Position numbers and translations under genes: made by a program
Part shown: positions 45,654-54,396 of the stretch, piece after piece
Position numbering within the stretch: the stretch's first letter is position 1
Layout of the letters: every line of letters starts with the position of its first letter
Assembly: GCF_000021745.1 (NCBI RefSeq)
Contig: NC_011666.1
Coordinates: 1,488,001-1,552,000 of the forward strand
Source of the DNA: Methylocella silvestris BL2
GTDB lineage: Bacteria; Pseudomonadota; Alphaproteobacteria; Rhizobiales; Beijerinckiaceae
DNA: 64,000 nt
Reading direction: 5' to 3'
Notes under the pieces: generated by a model
Told to the model about the DNA's origin: nothing
What the model saw: only the letters and a program-made list of their open reading frames with translations
The model's database searches: none

Positions 45654-47222
45654 CTAAAACCCGAACCTCTCAAGCTCGTCGGAAACGCGCTTGAGCATGA
45701 GTTGGTCGCGAAACGGAAAAGCGCGCAGGAAGGCGGCCTTGTTGAGATCGCAAACCCGAGCGCGCGCGGAACGGGCCCACGCTTTCGCGCGCGCATCGTT
45801 TCCGTTGAGGCCATGCGCGAGGACGGCGATCATCTCGATCAAGGCGTGCGCCCCGGGAGAGCGCGCCGCGCGCTCGGCCCATTCCGCAGCTTCGGCGGAC
45901 TCTCCCATCACAAGATGGGAAAAAGCGCGAACGCCGAACATGCCATAGAGAAGCGGGTCAAGCGGGCTCAGGGCCAGCGCTTCGTCCACATTCGCGCGAC
46001 TCGACGCAGCGTTGCCGAGCAGCGCCTGCGCCCAAGCTCGCGAATATTTGGCCTGGGCGTAATTCGGGTTGAGCGCATTGGCGCGCTCCAGCCAGGGAAG
46101 ACTGGCGTCGAGATCGCCGCAAAGCCAGAAGGCGCGGCCCATGGTGAAATTGCCGAAAGGATCGACAGGATCGCGTTCGAGGCTTTGTTCGGCGGCGCGC
46201 TGCGCCAGATTCGCCGCCTCGGAAACATTGTCGGCGTAGCTCAGAAAGGCGCTTTGAAAATGGGTGAACGAAAGGCCGGCATAGGCGCGCGCAAATCCCG
46301 GCTCCATCGCGGCAGCGCGCTCGAACAGCGCGGTTGCGACAGAATTATCGGCTTTGTTGAAGCGATACATATGATGCAGCCCGAGATGATAGGCTGACCA
46401 TGCGTCGAGACGCTCCGGCGATTTCAGCCGCGCCCGACGCGCCTCGTTGAGCGGGATCTGCAATTCGAGCGCATTGATCACGGCGCGGACGATCTCTTCG
46501 CGGATCTCATGCACCGCGCTGGCTTGCGTTCGAAATCTCTCGCTCCAAACGACGCCGCTGTCCTCGGCGTCGGAAAGTTCGACCGAGATGATCATTGCGC
46601 TATGGTGGATCTCTACGACGCCGGACAGGCAATAGCGGACGTTCAGCGCCGTCCGGACGCGGCCGACGTCCGGCTCCGCGCCGCGAAAGCGGAAGGACGA
46701 ACCTCTCGCGATGACAAAGAGCCAGCGTAGCCGCGACAGTTCGGTGATGAGATCGTGAGGAAGCGCGTCGCCGATGGAAAATTGCGGATCCGCCGCGCCG
46801 AGAAGGCGAAAAGGAAGGACCGCAATGCTCGGCCGCGACGTCTCGACGGCTTGCGACCGATCCGTATCCGGCGCCGTCTCGGCCGTGGGCGCGATGGACT
46901 CGATGCGCGTCGCCGCCAGCCGGACATCCGCGACGAAGCGGAAGCCAATTCCATGGATTGTGCGGATGAGGCGCTGCGCGCCTCCATCGTCACCGAGCGC
47001 GCGGCGCGCCGATTTGATGCGGCTGGCGATCGCGGAATCGGAGATGACCCGCCCGTTCCAAACGCGCGCGACGATCTCTTCCTTCGTCGCGACCCGGTCA
47101 CGGCTTTCGACGAGGAAACACAGCAGCGCAAAGACCTGTGGCTCGATCGCGATCGCGACGCCATTCGTCCGAAGTTCGACCCTGGCCGTGTCCAGTTCAA
47201 AATCTTCGAAAAGATAGATCAT
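45654..47222 (-). CDS. OmpR-type winged-helix regulator with TolB-like and TPR domains
   Basis: 522 residues. Residues 1-100 are a Trans_reg_C winged helix (YLFEDFELDTARVELR, FALLCFLVESRDRVATKEEIV, SDSAIASRIKSARRALGDDG, IRTIHGIGFRFVA). Residues ~130-260 (RPSIAVLPFRLLGAADPQFSIGD, LLTELSRLRWLFVIARGSSF-like, VRYCLSGVVEI) resemble the TolB-N-like domain found in CadC/adenylate-cyclase-type regulators. The rest is TPR repeats (AYAGLSFTHFQSAF, GNFTMGRAFWLCGDL, AQAKYSRAWAQALLGN). No membrane helix is seen, so it is cytoplasmic. Target unknown; a repeat-containing gap and a tautomerase gene lie upstream on the other strand. Confidence 0.85.
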   Translation of the reverse strand: MIYLFEDFELDTARVELRTNGVAIAIEPQVFALLCFLVESRDRVATKEEIVARVWNGRVISDSAIASRIKSARRALGDDGGAQRLIRTIHGIGFRFVADVRLAATRIESIAPTAETAPDTDRSQAVETSRPSIAVLPFRLLGAADPQFSIGDALPHDLITELSRLRWLFVIARGSSFRFRGAEPDVGRVRTALNVRYCLSGVVEIHHSAMIISVELSDAEDSGVVWSERFRTQASAVHEIREEIVRAVINALELQIPLNEARRARLKSPERLDAWSAYHLGLHHMYRFNKADNSVATALFERAAAMEPGFARAYAGLSFTHFQSAFLSYADNVSEAANLAQRAAEQSLERDPVDPFGNFTMGRAFWLCGDLDASLPWLERANALNPNYAQAKYSRAWAQALLGNAASSRANVDEALALSPLDPLLYGMFGVRAFSHLVMGESAEAAEWAERAARSPGAHALIEMIAVLAHGLNGNDARAKAWARSARARVCDLNKAAFLRAFPFRDQLMLKRVSDELERFGF

Positions 47223-47362
47223 CGGGGCGGATTATAGCAATTTTCCGCGATTTCTCCGGAAAATCTCCAGATCGTCTCCAAGCAATCAGCCGGGCGTCCG
47301 GTTAACTTTACGACATCGACGCCTGCTGAGAGACTGTTTGAGAATTTGCTTCCTCCAAGAGG

Positions 47363-47477
47363 CCTCATGGTGAGGAGGGCTCGAAGAGCCCGTCTCGAAC
47401 CACGAGGGCGTCGACAGCGTGCTCTGACTACATCCTTCGAGACGCCATTTCTCAGGAAATGGCTCCTCAGGATGAGG
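47363..47477. repeat. Palindromic intergenic repeat (REP/BIME-like), cloverleaf-capable
   Basis: Outer arms CCTCATGGTGAGGAG (47363-47377) and CTCCTCAGGATGAGG (47463-47477) pair with two mismatches. Inside are GGGCTC-GAA-GAGCCC (47377-47391), CGTCTCGAA (47391-47399) pairing with TTCGAGACG (47436-47444), and CCATTT-N6-AAATGG (47445-47462). The CTCATCCTGAGGAG and TCTCGAAGGATG words are those of dispersed palindromic repeats common between genes in Hyphomicrobiales. Confidence 0.8.
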
Positions 47478-47515
47478 AGAACCGAATTTCCAAACAGTAT
47501 CTGTGGAGATAAGAC

Positions 47516-47740
47516 ATGCCGCTCGTAACAATCGATGTCATCAAGGATGTATTCACGCCGCATCAAAAGCGCAGCCTGATCGAAAAGGTCACGGAAGCCA
47601 TGATTTCCGTCGAGGGCGAGGCGATGCGCTCTGTCACCTGGGTCCGTATTCAGGAAATCGAGCAAGGCGACTGGGGCATCGGCGGGAAAATGCTCACCGC
47701 AGCCGATGTTCATGCGCTGGCGTCCGGCAAAGCCGCATAA
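47516..47740 (+). CDS. 4-oxalocrotonate tautomerase family protein
   Basis: 74 residues. Pro directly after Met ([21 protein letters not shown]) is the catalytic base once Met is removed. [24 protein letters not shown] completes the beta-alpha-beta 4-OT fold. GTGGAG precedes the ATG by seven bases. Substrate unknown; no aromatic catabolism genes are near. It is divergent from the winged-helix/TPR regulator, with the palindromic repeat between. Confidence 0.85.
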   Translation: MPLVTIDVIKDVFTPHQKRSLIEKVTEAMISVEGEAMRSVTWVRIQEIEQGDWGIGGKMLTAADVHALASGKAA

Positions 47741-47831
47741 GCGCGCCCGCCCGTCCGGGAGGCTGATTTCTGTCCCGCCGCATCACGGTGCTAATCTCCG
47801 ACGTCCACGCCGGAGATGAGGTTTCACCGTC

Positions 47832-49148
47832 ATGCAGGATCAGGTCGCGGCGGCAGGCGAGCATAACAAGATAAGACTGCGCCATCTCGTCTCCGATCGA
47901 TCCGTCGGCGCGATGTTCGGCCTCGGCTTTAGCTCCGGCATGCCTTTTCTGCTCGTCTACATCACGCAATCGGCGTGGCTGTCGGAGGCGAAGGTGCCGA
48001 TCGCCCTGCTCGGCCTGATGAGCGAATTGACGCTCGCCTATAAATTCAAATTCGTGTGGGCGCCTTTTCTCGACCGCTACGACGCCCCCCTGTTCAGTCG
48101 CCTGCTCGGCCGACGGCGCGGCTGGATCGTGCTCTCGCAGATCGGAATCATGCTTTCGCTGATCGGCGTCGCCTTCGGCGATCCGGCGCATTGGCTTGCC
48201 TGGACAGTCGGCTTCAGCCTCGCGCTCGGCTTCGCTGGCGCGACGCAGGATATTACGATCGACGGCTGGCGGATCACGGTGGCGCCGCAAGAGCGGCAGG
48301 CGTTGATGTCTTCCTGGTCGGAGATCGGCTGGCGCTTCGGCAATCTTGCCGCGGGCGCCGGCGCGCTCTATCTCGCCGACGCTTTTGGCTGGCGCGCCGC
48401 CTATCTCTGCATGGCCGCGTTGATGGCGCCCGGCATGATCGCCGCCCTGCTCGCGCCAGAGCCCGAGTCGGACAAGACCGCGCATTCCGAGCCGCTCGAT
48501 ATCGTCGCGACCATCGTCAATCCGATCAAGGATCTGATGCGCCGGCTCGGACCGCCAGCGGTTCTCATCCTGTTGATGGTGGCCGGGTTTCGCATGCCGG
48601 GTTATATTTCAAACGCGATGGCCATCCCGCTGTTCAAGAGCCTGCATTATTCGGATAGCGACATCGCCACGGTGACGAAACTTTTCGGCTTCGGCGTTGC
48701 GCTGGGAGGCACCCTTGGCGCGGGCTATGTCATCCCCCGCATCGGCATGATGGCGAGCCTCCTCGCCGGAACCGTCTTCGCCTCCGCCTCGCATCTGAGC
48801 CTCGCCTATCTCGCCGTGCATGGCGATCACGGCGGCGGCGAGTTCTGGCTGTTTGCGACGACCGTCAGCATCGACAGTTTCGCCTACGCCTTCGCCTCGA
48901 TCGTGCTGATCACCTACATGTCGTCGCTGACCTCGACCGATTATGCGGCGAGCCAATATGCGCTGTTGACTTCGCTCTGCGCCCTGCCCGGCAGCTTTCT
49001 TGCCGGCGCCTCGGGATTCATCATCGAACGGATGAGCTTTGAGTGGTTTTTTGTCGGCACGTCGCTGATCGGAATACCGGTCGCGCTGCTCGCCTGGTAT
49101 CTGTGGCATACGCATAAGAGGGGACGGCTGCCGGCGACGAGCGGGTAA
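47832..49148 (+). CDS. AmpG-like MFS permease
   Basis: 438 residues with 12 or more predicted membrane helices. The N-terminal GFSSGMPFLLVYITQSAWLSE and LAYKFKFVWAPFLDRYDAPL, GRRRGWIVLSQIG and ATQDITIDGWRI follow AmpG, the inner-membrane importer of anhydro-muropeptides for cell-wall recycling. Other AmpG-family members carry different solutes, so specificity is inferred. No amidase or beta-lactamase gene is adjacent. Confidence 0.85.
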   Translation: MQDQVAAAGEHNKIRLRHLVSDRSVGAMFGLGFSSGMPFLLVYITQSAWLSEAKVPIALLGLMSELTLAYKFKFVWAPFLDRYDAPLFSRLLGRRRGWIVLSQIGIMLSLIGVAFGDPAHWLAWTVGFSLALGFAGATQDITIDGWRITVAPQERQALMSSWSEIGWRFGNLAAGAGALYLADAFGWRAAYLCMAALMAPGMIAALLAPEPESDKTAHSEPLDIVATIVNPIKDLMRRLGPPAVLILLMVAGFRMPGYISNAMAIPLFKSLHYSDSDIATVTKLFGFGVALGGTLGAGYVIPRIGMMASLLAGTVFASASHLSLAYLAVHGDHGGGEFWLFATTVSIDSFAYAFASIVLITYMSSLTSTDYAASQYALLTSLCALPGSFLAGASGFIIERMSFEWFFVGTSLIGIPVALLAWYLWHTHKRGRLPATSG

Positions 49149-49149
49149 A

Positions 49150-49174
49150 CGGATTTACGTGTCAGCGTAATCCG
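49150..49174 (+). terminator. Candidate hairpin after the AmpG-like gene
   Basis: CGGATTTACG and CGTAATCCG pair with a single bulged T around the loop TGTCAG, one base after the stop codon. No T tract follows on the plus strand, so termination efficiency is uncertain. Confidence 0.45.
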
Positions 49175-49284
49175 CGAAAAAGCTCAGCTGCATCAAAATT
49201 TGGGCTAACCATCCCGCAACGATTGCTGGCTTGCAGCTCGCCCTCAATCAGATTACTAGAAGCGAAGGACAGGGTACAAAGGTC

Positions 49285-49851
49285 ATGATCAAGCCTCCAT
49301 ATGACCCGCGCGCCGTCGCTAACCTCCTCTTGGAATTAGCCGCCAAGGAGGAGGAAGGTCCGATGCCAATCAGCAACCTCGCGCTCCAAAAGCTGCTTTA
49401 CTTCGCTCACGGTCATTTCCTCATTAGGACCGGCGTTCCGCTTGTACAGGGAGCTTTTGAAGCGTGGAAATACGGGCCGGTCCATCCGGCTGTCTATCAA
49501 GCATTCAAGGGCGAAGCCGATCAGCCCATCCGAACGCGAGCAACCGGGCGGAACCCGATGACGGGAGCGGTTTACGCCCTGGAAATTCCTGACGATAGGC
49601 AAGTTCGCCGCCACTTGAAGGAAGTTCTCCGCGCGTATGGCCATCTGAGCCCTGGCCGTCTCGTTGACATTGCGCACGCGGCGAAAGGGCCATGGGCTAC
49701 TGTTGTGAACAAAGCAAAAACATCTGTTGCGCTCGGCTTACGAATCCCAGATAGTATTACGCTGGAATGCTTTAAGCACCAGAAGGTTACGGTCGGCCTG
49801 CAAAGCCGCGTCGGGGAGCCTAATGAAGACACGCCGCTTATCGGAAATTGA
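49285..49851 (+). CDS. Panacea (DUF4065/SocA-like) domain protein, putative antitoxin
   Basis: 188 residues. PISNLALQKLLYFAHGHFLIRTGVPLVQ followed by FEAWKYGPVHPAVYQAFK is the Panacea/DUF4065 signature, the domain of Caulobacter SocA and of a large set of antitoxins paired with unrelated toxins. The C-terminal part (LSPGRLVDIAHAAKGPWATV) completes the domain. ATG 49285 is used; its ribosome-binding site is weak. The next gene begins inside its last 29 bases, as in toxin-antitoxin operons. Base composition is clearly less GC-biased at third positions than neighbours, indicating acquisition by transfer. Confidence 0.85.
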   Translation: MIKPPYDPRAVANLLLELAAKEEEGPMPISNLALQKLLYFAHGHFLIRTGVPLVQGAFEAWKYGPVHPAVYQAFKGEADQPIRTRATGRNPMTGAVYALEIPDDRQVRRHLKEVLRAYGHLSPGRLVDIAHAAKGPWATVVNKAKTSVALGLRIPDSITLECFKHQKVTVGLQSRVGEPNEDTPLIGN

Positions 49852-50548
49852 CTTAGCGAGACTCGCGGCGCTCACGCCCGGTCCACAGCTTGAGCATGCC
49901 CTCCGCTCCTACGACGCAGGTGGCGGCGCTTGGTCCTACGATCCGGTGAGAAGCTCGACTTCCGATATTGTCGGCGCGAACACTCCTCTTTTCGAACGTC
50001 TTGCTCAGCCACCGTGGGAAAAAATAGGGCGGCAAATCGAGATCGCTTGCAAGAGAGGCGAAGTCCAGGCGCAGGCAAACCTAGAAGTCGGCAAGGTTTT
50101 ATTCGAGGGGGCACGACGCAAAGGATGGTCGGCGGTACACTTTCCTATGGGTCGCCTTCCGATAGGTATAACTGAAACCGTTCGCTATTGGAGCGATGTG
50201 TTGCTCGCAGATCAAGATGGGGTGTTTATCCCCTTTTTTGATCACCGCCGAAAAGACGGGATCGAGAACCGCTCAATAAGGCAGATCGTTTTTTCAATGC
50301 AACATCTGTGGGTGCGCGAGCGGCACCCTGACGTTTCGGAAGCCCGTCTGGCGATCATTCAGTTTCCTACCGCCAAGGATACCAGGCGCATTCATGTAGA
50401 GTTTCATAGGGAAGCCGATCTCCTGCCTTATGCGGAAATCGATAAGCGGATTCGAATTGTCTATGAGACTTGGGCGCGTGTGTTGGACGAGAGGAGGCGT
50501 CGCGCGCCAGAAACCGGCACGGGCGGCCCAAACCCGTTTGGCTTCTAG
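49823..50548 (+). CDS. Unrecognised partner of the Panacea protein, putative toxin
   Basis: 241 residues, start 49823 five bases after GGGGAG and overlapping the upstream gene by 29 bases. Visible: a charged N-terminal third (LARLAALTPGPQLEHALRSY), a helix KIGRQIEIACKRGEVQAQANLEV, GWSAVHFPMGRLPIGITETV, YWSDVLLADQDGVFIPFFDHRR and a final basic helix. No signal peptide or membrane segment. I do not recognise a catalytic motif. By position it corresponds to the toxin of a Panacea pair (SocB in Caulobacter, which binds the sliding clamp); homology to SocB cannot be judged by eye. Composition matches the antitoxin gene rather than the chromosome. Confidence 0.7.
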   Translation: MKTRRLSEIDLARLAALTPGPQLEHALRSYDAGGGAWSYDPVRSSTSDIVGANTPLFERLAQPPWEKIGRQIEIACKRGEVQAQANLEVGKVLFEGARRKGWSAVHFPMGRLPIGITETVRYWSDVLLADQDGVFIPFFDHRRKDGIENRSIRQIVFSMQHLWVRERHPDVSEARLAIIQFPTAKDTRRIHVEFHREADLLPYAEIDKRIRIVYETWARVLDERRRRAPETGTGGPNPFGF

Positions 50549-50566
50549 CTGAGTATTGTCAGTCGC

Positions 50567-52276
50567 CTACCGCTTCTTCTTCTCCGCCTGCCGAAAGCTC
50601 CAAGTCAGCTCCAGGCCGTCGCGCGTCTCGCCCTCGAGCACGATCTGAGAGCAGGCTCTTGGTCCATCCGGGGCGGCGAAGAAAATGCTCTCCTCGATCT
50701 CGGCGATCCAGGGCGTCTCGAACAGCCAGCGCCGCCCGTTCGGAAGCAGGCACAACACCGCATGGCCCTCGCGCACCCGCTTCAGCCGCACATTGGGATG
50801 GATGTGGAAGCGCACCGCGAAGGGGCGGCGCTCGATGGCGTCGCCGGGCGTCGCGGCGACCATGCGGTCAGCGCCGTCGAGCCATTTGCCGTCCTTGTGC
50901 AACACGAGGCGGCGCTGGCAAATGAGGCCGAAGCGGGAGGCATAACCGTCGTGCTGGACCACGAGAGTCGAGCCCGCCGCCTCGTCGCGGCGTTCGATCT
51001 CGACCTGTTCCGGCCCCGACACGATTTCGTCCCCGAGCCATTTGCGCAAGCCGAGATGAAAGGCGAAGCGCGATGAGGACAGATCGTCGACGACAAGCGT
51101 CGAATGGGCGGCGGTCATGCGCGCCGCCTCGCGCGCGGCGGCTCGGTTTGCCTCCGGCGCCCCGCAATTCAACACGAGACGCTGCGCGCCGACCGAAAAT
51201 TCAAACGAGGCGCAGCCGGCGTGGGCGCGCGTCGAAAACACCGGCGGCGGCGGCCGGCCGGCGTCGACGACGACGACCGCGTCCTGCCCCTCCAGCCGCT
51301 GATAGCCGGAATGGGGCGCATTGGTCAGCGCCCGCGCCCGGCTGTCGTCATAGGCGAGCACCGTCGCAAGCTGCTCCGGCGGCGTCACGCCCATTCCGTT
51401 GAACAGCGCCAGCGCGCCGTCGCCATGGCGGAACAGCCGCAGCATGGGCATCATGCGGTCGATCGCGTTGAGAAGCTGCGGCGGCGGCTGCGCGCCGCGC
51501 GCGGCATAGGCCTGACGCAGCGGCAGAAGATCGAGCAGCAGGTCGATCAGGATCTGCGGATTGCGGCTGATGTGGCCGCCATCCGGCAGGATCTGGCGCT
51601 GCAGCTCCTCGGCGAGCATCCGGCCGGCGCGCTGGCGCAATTTTCCGGCGTCCTCGGCGCAAAGGCTGAGCTCGACCAGCGCGATCGCGACAAGCAGCCG
51701 GTCCTCGCCGGCGAGCCCCTCGGCCATCTTGCGTTCGAGAAATTGCTGCGTGCGCCCGATCGCCTTCATGAAGCGGCGATAGAAAGCGCGGTCGGCGCCA
51801 TGCAGGATGATCGGCGACTGCGAGAGGAAGGCGAGCAGCCGTCTGGCCGCGACGCGCGGCTCCCAGGCCGCGTTCGCGCCGGGCTTGCTGAAATCGACGA
51901 GAAAATCCTCGACCAGCGCCCGCGCATTCGCTTTCGAGATCGCCGTATCGGCCGCGCGCAGATGGCGCAGCCAGCTGAAACTGGCGAGCGAGCGCGCCCA
52001 GGCGTCCGATTGCGGCTCAAGCTCGAAAGGCGAGCGTCCATGCGCGTTGACGATCTTGCCGCCGAAAGCGAAATAGCCGGCGTAAATATCGGCGGCGAGC
52101 GTCGGATCGCTGGTTCGGATGTCCTGCGGCGCGATCAGCAGCCGTTCGGGCGGCCGGCGCCGCAGCCCGGCGAGCGCGCGCCAGGGGCTCGCGGCGAAGC
52201 GCCACGCCGCCGCCGCGCCGCGCGCGAGAACGAGGCCCGCGACATGCAGCCGATCCTTCAAAATCGCGCCGGCCAC
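50567..52276 (-). CDS. Heparinase II/III family protein
   Basis: 569 residues. The first ~300 residues are an alpha/alpha toroid (YFAFGGKIVNAHGRSPFELEP, SFSWLRHLRAADT, FMKAIGRTQQFLERKMAEGL, LPDGGHISRNPQILIDLLLDLLPLRQ) and the rest a beta-sandwich ending in TWSFRQAEKKKR. The family includes polysaccharide lyases, but the Hyphomicrobiales member next to rsmB has no proven substrate. The start is a GTG at 52276. It follows rsmB on the same strand by 163 bp; purH, which I recall commonly following it in related genomes, is absent and the Panacea cassette is there instead. Confidence 0.85.
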   Translation of the reverse strand: MAGAILKDRLHVAGLVLARGAAAAWRFAASPWRALAGLRRRPPERLLIAPQDIRTSDPTLAADIYAGYFAFGGKIVNAHGRSPFELEPQSDAWARSLASFSWLRHLRAADTAISKANARALVEDFLVDFSKPGANAAWEPRVAARRLLAFLSQSPIILHGADRAFYRRFMKAIGRTQQFLERKMAEGLAGEDRLLVAIALVELSLCAEDAGKLRQRAGRMLAEELQRQILPDGGHISRNPQILIDLLLDLLPLRQAYAARGAQPPPQLLNAIDRMMPMLRLFRHGDGALALFNGMGVTPPEQLATVLAYDDSRARALTNAPHSGYQRLEGQDAVVVVDAGRPPPPVFSTRAHAGCASFEFSVGAQRLVLNCGAPEANRAAAREAARMTAAHSTLVVDDLSSSRFAFHLGLRKWLGDEIVSGPEQVEIERRDEAAGSTLVVQHDGYASRFGLICQRRLVLHKDGKWLDGADRMVAATPGDAIERRPFAVRFHIHPNVRLKRVREGHAVLCLLPNGRRWLFETPWIAEIEESIFFAAPDGPRACSQIVLEGETRDGLELTWSFRQAEKKKR

Positions 52277-52439
52277 AAGTACCCCCGACCGTCTCGCGGC
52301 CTCAATGAAGATGTTCCAAAACCGGAATGGCGCAAAAAGACCATCCCGACGGGACAGAGGCGGCCGATCCGAAAAGCTTGAGACTTTTCGGCTCCTTATC
52401 CCGGAAAATCAAATATGGGGGAAAAAACTCTCGGCTTTA

Positions 52440-53786
52440 TTAACTACGCCGGATCAACCGGGCCGCGAAAAAGCCGTCGAGGCCCGAAAGCCGTGGATCG
52501 TCAGCGGGAAGATGGCAAGGCAAGGTGCGAAGCTCGCCTTCATTGTTGATGACGCCCTCGACGTCGCCGACCTCATGCGGGGAAATTTTAGAGCGCAGCA
52601 TGTCCGGATTGCGGCGAAGCAGCGCCGCGATCTGGAGTTCGCCCTCCTCCGGCTCAAGCGAGCAGGTGCAATAGACGATCACGCCGCCCGGGCGGACCAG
52701 TTCGACCGCCTTGTCCAGCATGCGCGCCTGAACCTGCGCGAGGGAAGCGATGTCCGTCGGCTTCTTGATCCAGGCGATATCGGGATGGCGGCGGATGGTT
52801 CCCGTAGCGAGGCAGGGCGCGTCGATCAGGATGGCGTCGAAGGGCTGCGCCTTGAGGCCGACGATATCGGCGACGACGACATCGGCATGAAGATCAAGCC
52901 GCGAGAAATTGGCGGCGAGCCGTTTCAGGCGCTCCGCCGACCGGTCGATCGCCGTGACCTTGGCGCCGGCGGCGGCGAGCTGAGCGGCCTTGCCGCCGGG
53001 AGCCGCGCAAAAATCCGCGACGCGGGCGCCGGGAGCGGGAGCGATCAGCCGGGCCGGCAGGGCCGCGGCCGCGTCCTGCACCCACCACTCGCCCTCCGCA
53101 AAGCCGGGAAGCTCGGCGATCGGCGCATGCGTCAGAAGCCGTACGGAGCCGGTCGGCAGAACAAGGCCGCCAAGCCGCTCCGCCCAGAGCGCGGGATCGG
53201 ATTTGACGGTGAGATCCAGCGTCGGCTCGTCGCGATTGGCTCTGGCGATCTTTCGGGCCAGATCCTCGCCATAGGTCTTGCGCCAGCGCGCGGCGAGCCA
53301 GGGCGGCGTATCATGATCGAACGGGTCGCTGTCTTCGAGGATCTTGTCGCGGCCGCGCGCGATATTGCGCAAAACGGCGTTGATCACGCCGGCAAAGGGC
53401 GCGCTTTTATTTTCGAGCCGGGTCGCGCGAACAGCAAGATCGACGGCCGCATGATCTGGAACATCCAGAAAGAGAATCTGCGCCGCGGCGGCGATAAGGG
53501 TCCATTCGAGGTGTGCGACCGGACGCGGCAACCCCTTGTCGAGAAACTCGCCCAGCGTCTTCCGGATGGTGCCGAGCCGTCGCAGCGCGGCGGTGACGAT
53601 CGAGCGCGTCAGCGCGACGTCGCGCGGGTCCAGTCCCTGCAGCCGGGAGGGGATGGCGCCGGGGGAAAAGCAATCTTCGAGAGAATGCGCCTTGCCGACG
53701 ATATCATTCAGGATGGCCGCGGCGGCAAGACGGGCCGGCAGCCCCGGGTGACGTTCGGCCTCGATCCTTGACGCTTCCGCCGACAT
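52440..53786 (-). CDS. rsmB: RsmB/NOP-type rRNA cytosine-5 methyltransferase
   Basis: 448 residues. The N-terminal NusB-like domain (RLAAAAILNDIVGKAHSLED, LGTIRKTLGEFLDKGLP, APFAGVINAVLRNIAR) precedes the SAM domain: VADFCAAPGGKAAQLAAAGAKVTAIDRS, ILIDAPCLATGTIRRHPDIAW and IVYCTCSLEPEEGELQI, with both catalytic cysteines. It methylates 16S rRNA (position 967 in E. coli). ATG 53786 fits the family; the frame to 54038 adds residues without similarity. Confidence 0.93.
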   Translation of the reverse strand: MSAEASRIEAERHPGLPARLAAAAILNDIVGKAHSLEDCFSPGAIPSRLQGLDPRDVALTRSIVTAALRRLGTIRKTLGEFLDKGLPRPVAHLEWTLIAAAAQILFLDVPDHAAVDLAVRATRLENKSAPFAGVINAVLRNIARGRDKILEDSDPFDHDTPPWLAARWRKTYGEDLARKIARANRDEPTLDLTVKSDPALWAERLGGLVLPTGSVRLLTHAPIAELPGFAEGEWWVQDAAAALPARLIAPAPGARVADFCAAPGGKAAQLAAAGAKVTAIDRSAERLKRLAANFSRLDLHADVVVADIVGLKAQPFDAILIDAPCLATGTIRRHPDIAWIKKPTDIASLAQVQARMLDKAVELVRPGGVIVYCTCSLEPEEGELQIAALLRRNPDMLRSKISPHEVGDVEGVINNEGELRTLPCHLPADDPRLSGLDGFFAARLIRRS

Positions 53787-54090
53787 GGACTGGCCCGGCC
53801 GATGGAGCGCTCCCTTGCGGTTGCGCTGTGGGTCGGGCCGGCGCGGAGGTGCGTTCAAATTTATGGCTCCGCCAATGGATGGCTGCATTGTTGGGCGGCT
53901 GCGGGCGATCTGGCAAATAACCGCCGCCGGACAAAGCCCGACGCGGATTGAATTGCCGAACACCGCCGCCGCGGTTCGACTGCCGCGGTTTATAGCACGG
54001 GCGGCCTGATTCCGCGCGGGGGTTTTGCCGCAATCCAAAACCTTTTAGAAGGTTGGGACGTCTTATTTATGAAGAACGCGAGATCGCCCG
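53787..54090. other. Divergent rsmB/sdhAF4-like intergenic region
   Basis: 304 bp between start codons. Both genes need promoters here, but no convincing elements, hairpins or small genes were recognised. Open frames on both strands lack support. Confidence 0.45.
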
Positions 54091-54387
54091 ATGAGCGAGA
54101 AGCCCGATTTTGGCCCCGCCGAGCCAATCCCTACCGATCCAAGCCGCATCGATGCGAATCAGGCGGCAGGCGCCGCGGCGACCGGAACTGAGTCGCTGCA
54201 GCCGGACGCAAATGATCGGCGCGAATTGCCGCCCGCCGCGCAACGCGCGCTCGCCGAGGCGGCGGAGCGCCGGCGTTTAAAGGAGCTGGCGCATGAGCCG
54301 CGTCCGAAGGAAATCAACGGCCGCGACGGGCCAGAGCCAGCGCGCTACGGCGACTGGGAGGTCAAGGGCATCGCTAGCGATTTTTGA
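54091..54387 (+). CDS. DUF1674 protein, succinate dehydrogenase assembly factor 4 homologue
   Basis: 98 residues. The N-terminal two-thirds is disordered and Ala/Glu/Pro-rich; the C-terminal EINGRDGPEPARYGDWEVKG followed by IASDF is the hallmark of DUF1674/SDHAF4, which protects flavinylated SdhA before it joins SdhB. No sdh genes are in the window. It is divergent from rsmB and ends nine bases before the end of the convergent pheS. Assignment rests on the C-terminal motif, which is strong. Confidence 0.88.
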   Translation: MSEKPDFGPAEPIPTDPSRIDANQAAGAAATGTESLQPDANDRRELPPAAQRALAEAAERRRLKELAHEPRPKEINGRDGPEPARYGDWEVKGIASDF

Positions 54388-54396
54388 GACGTCGCC

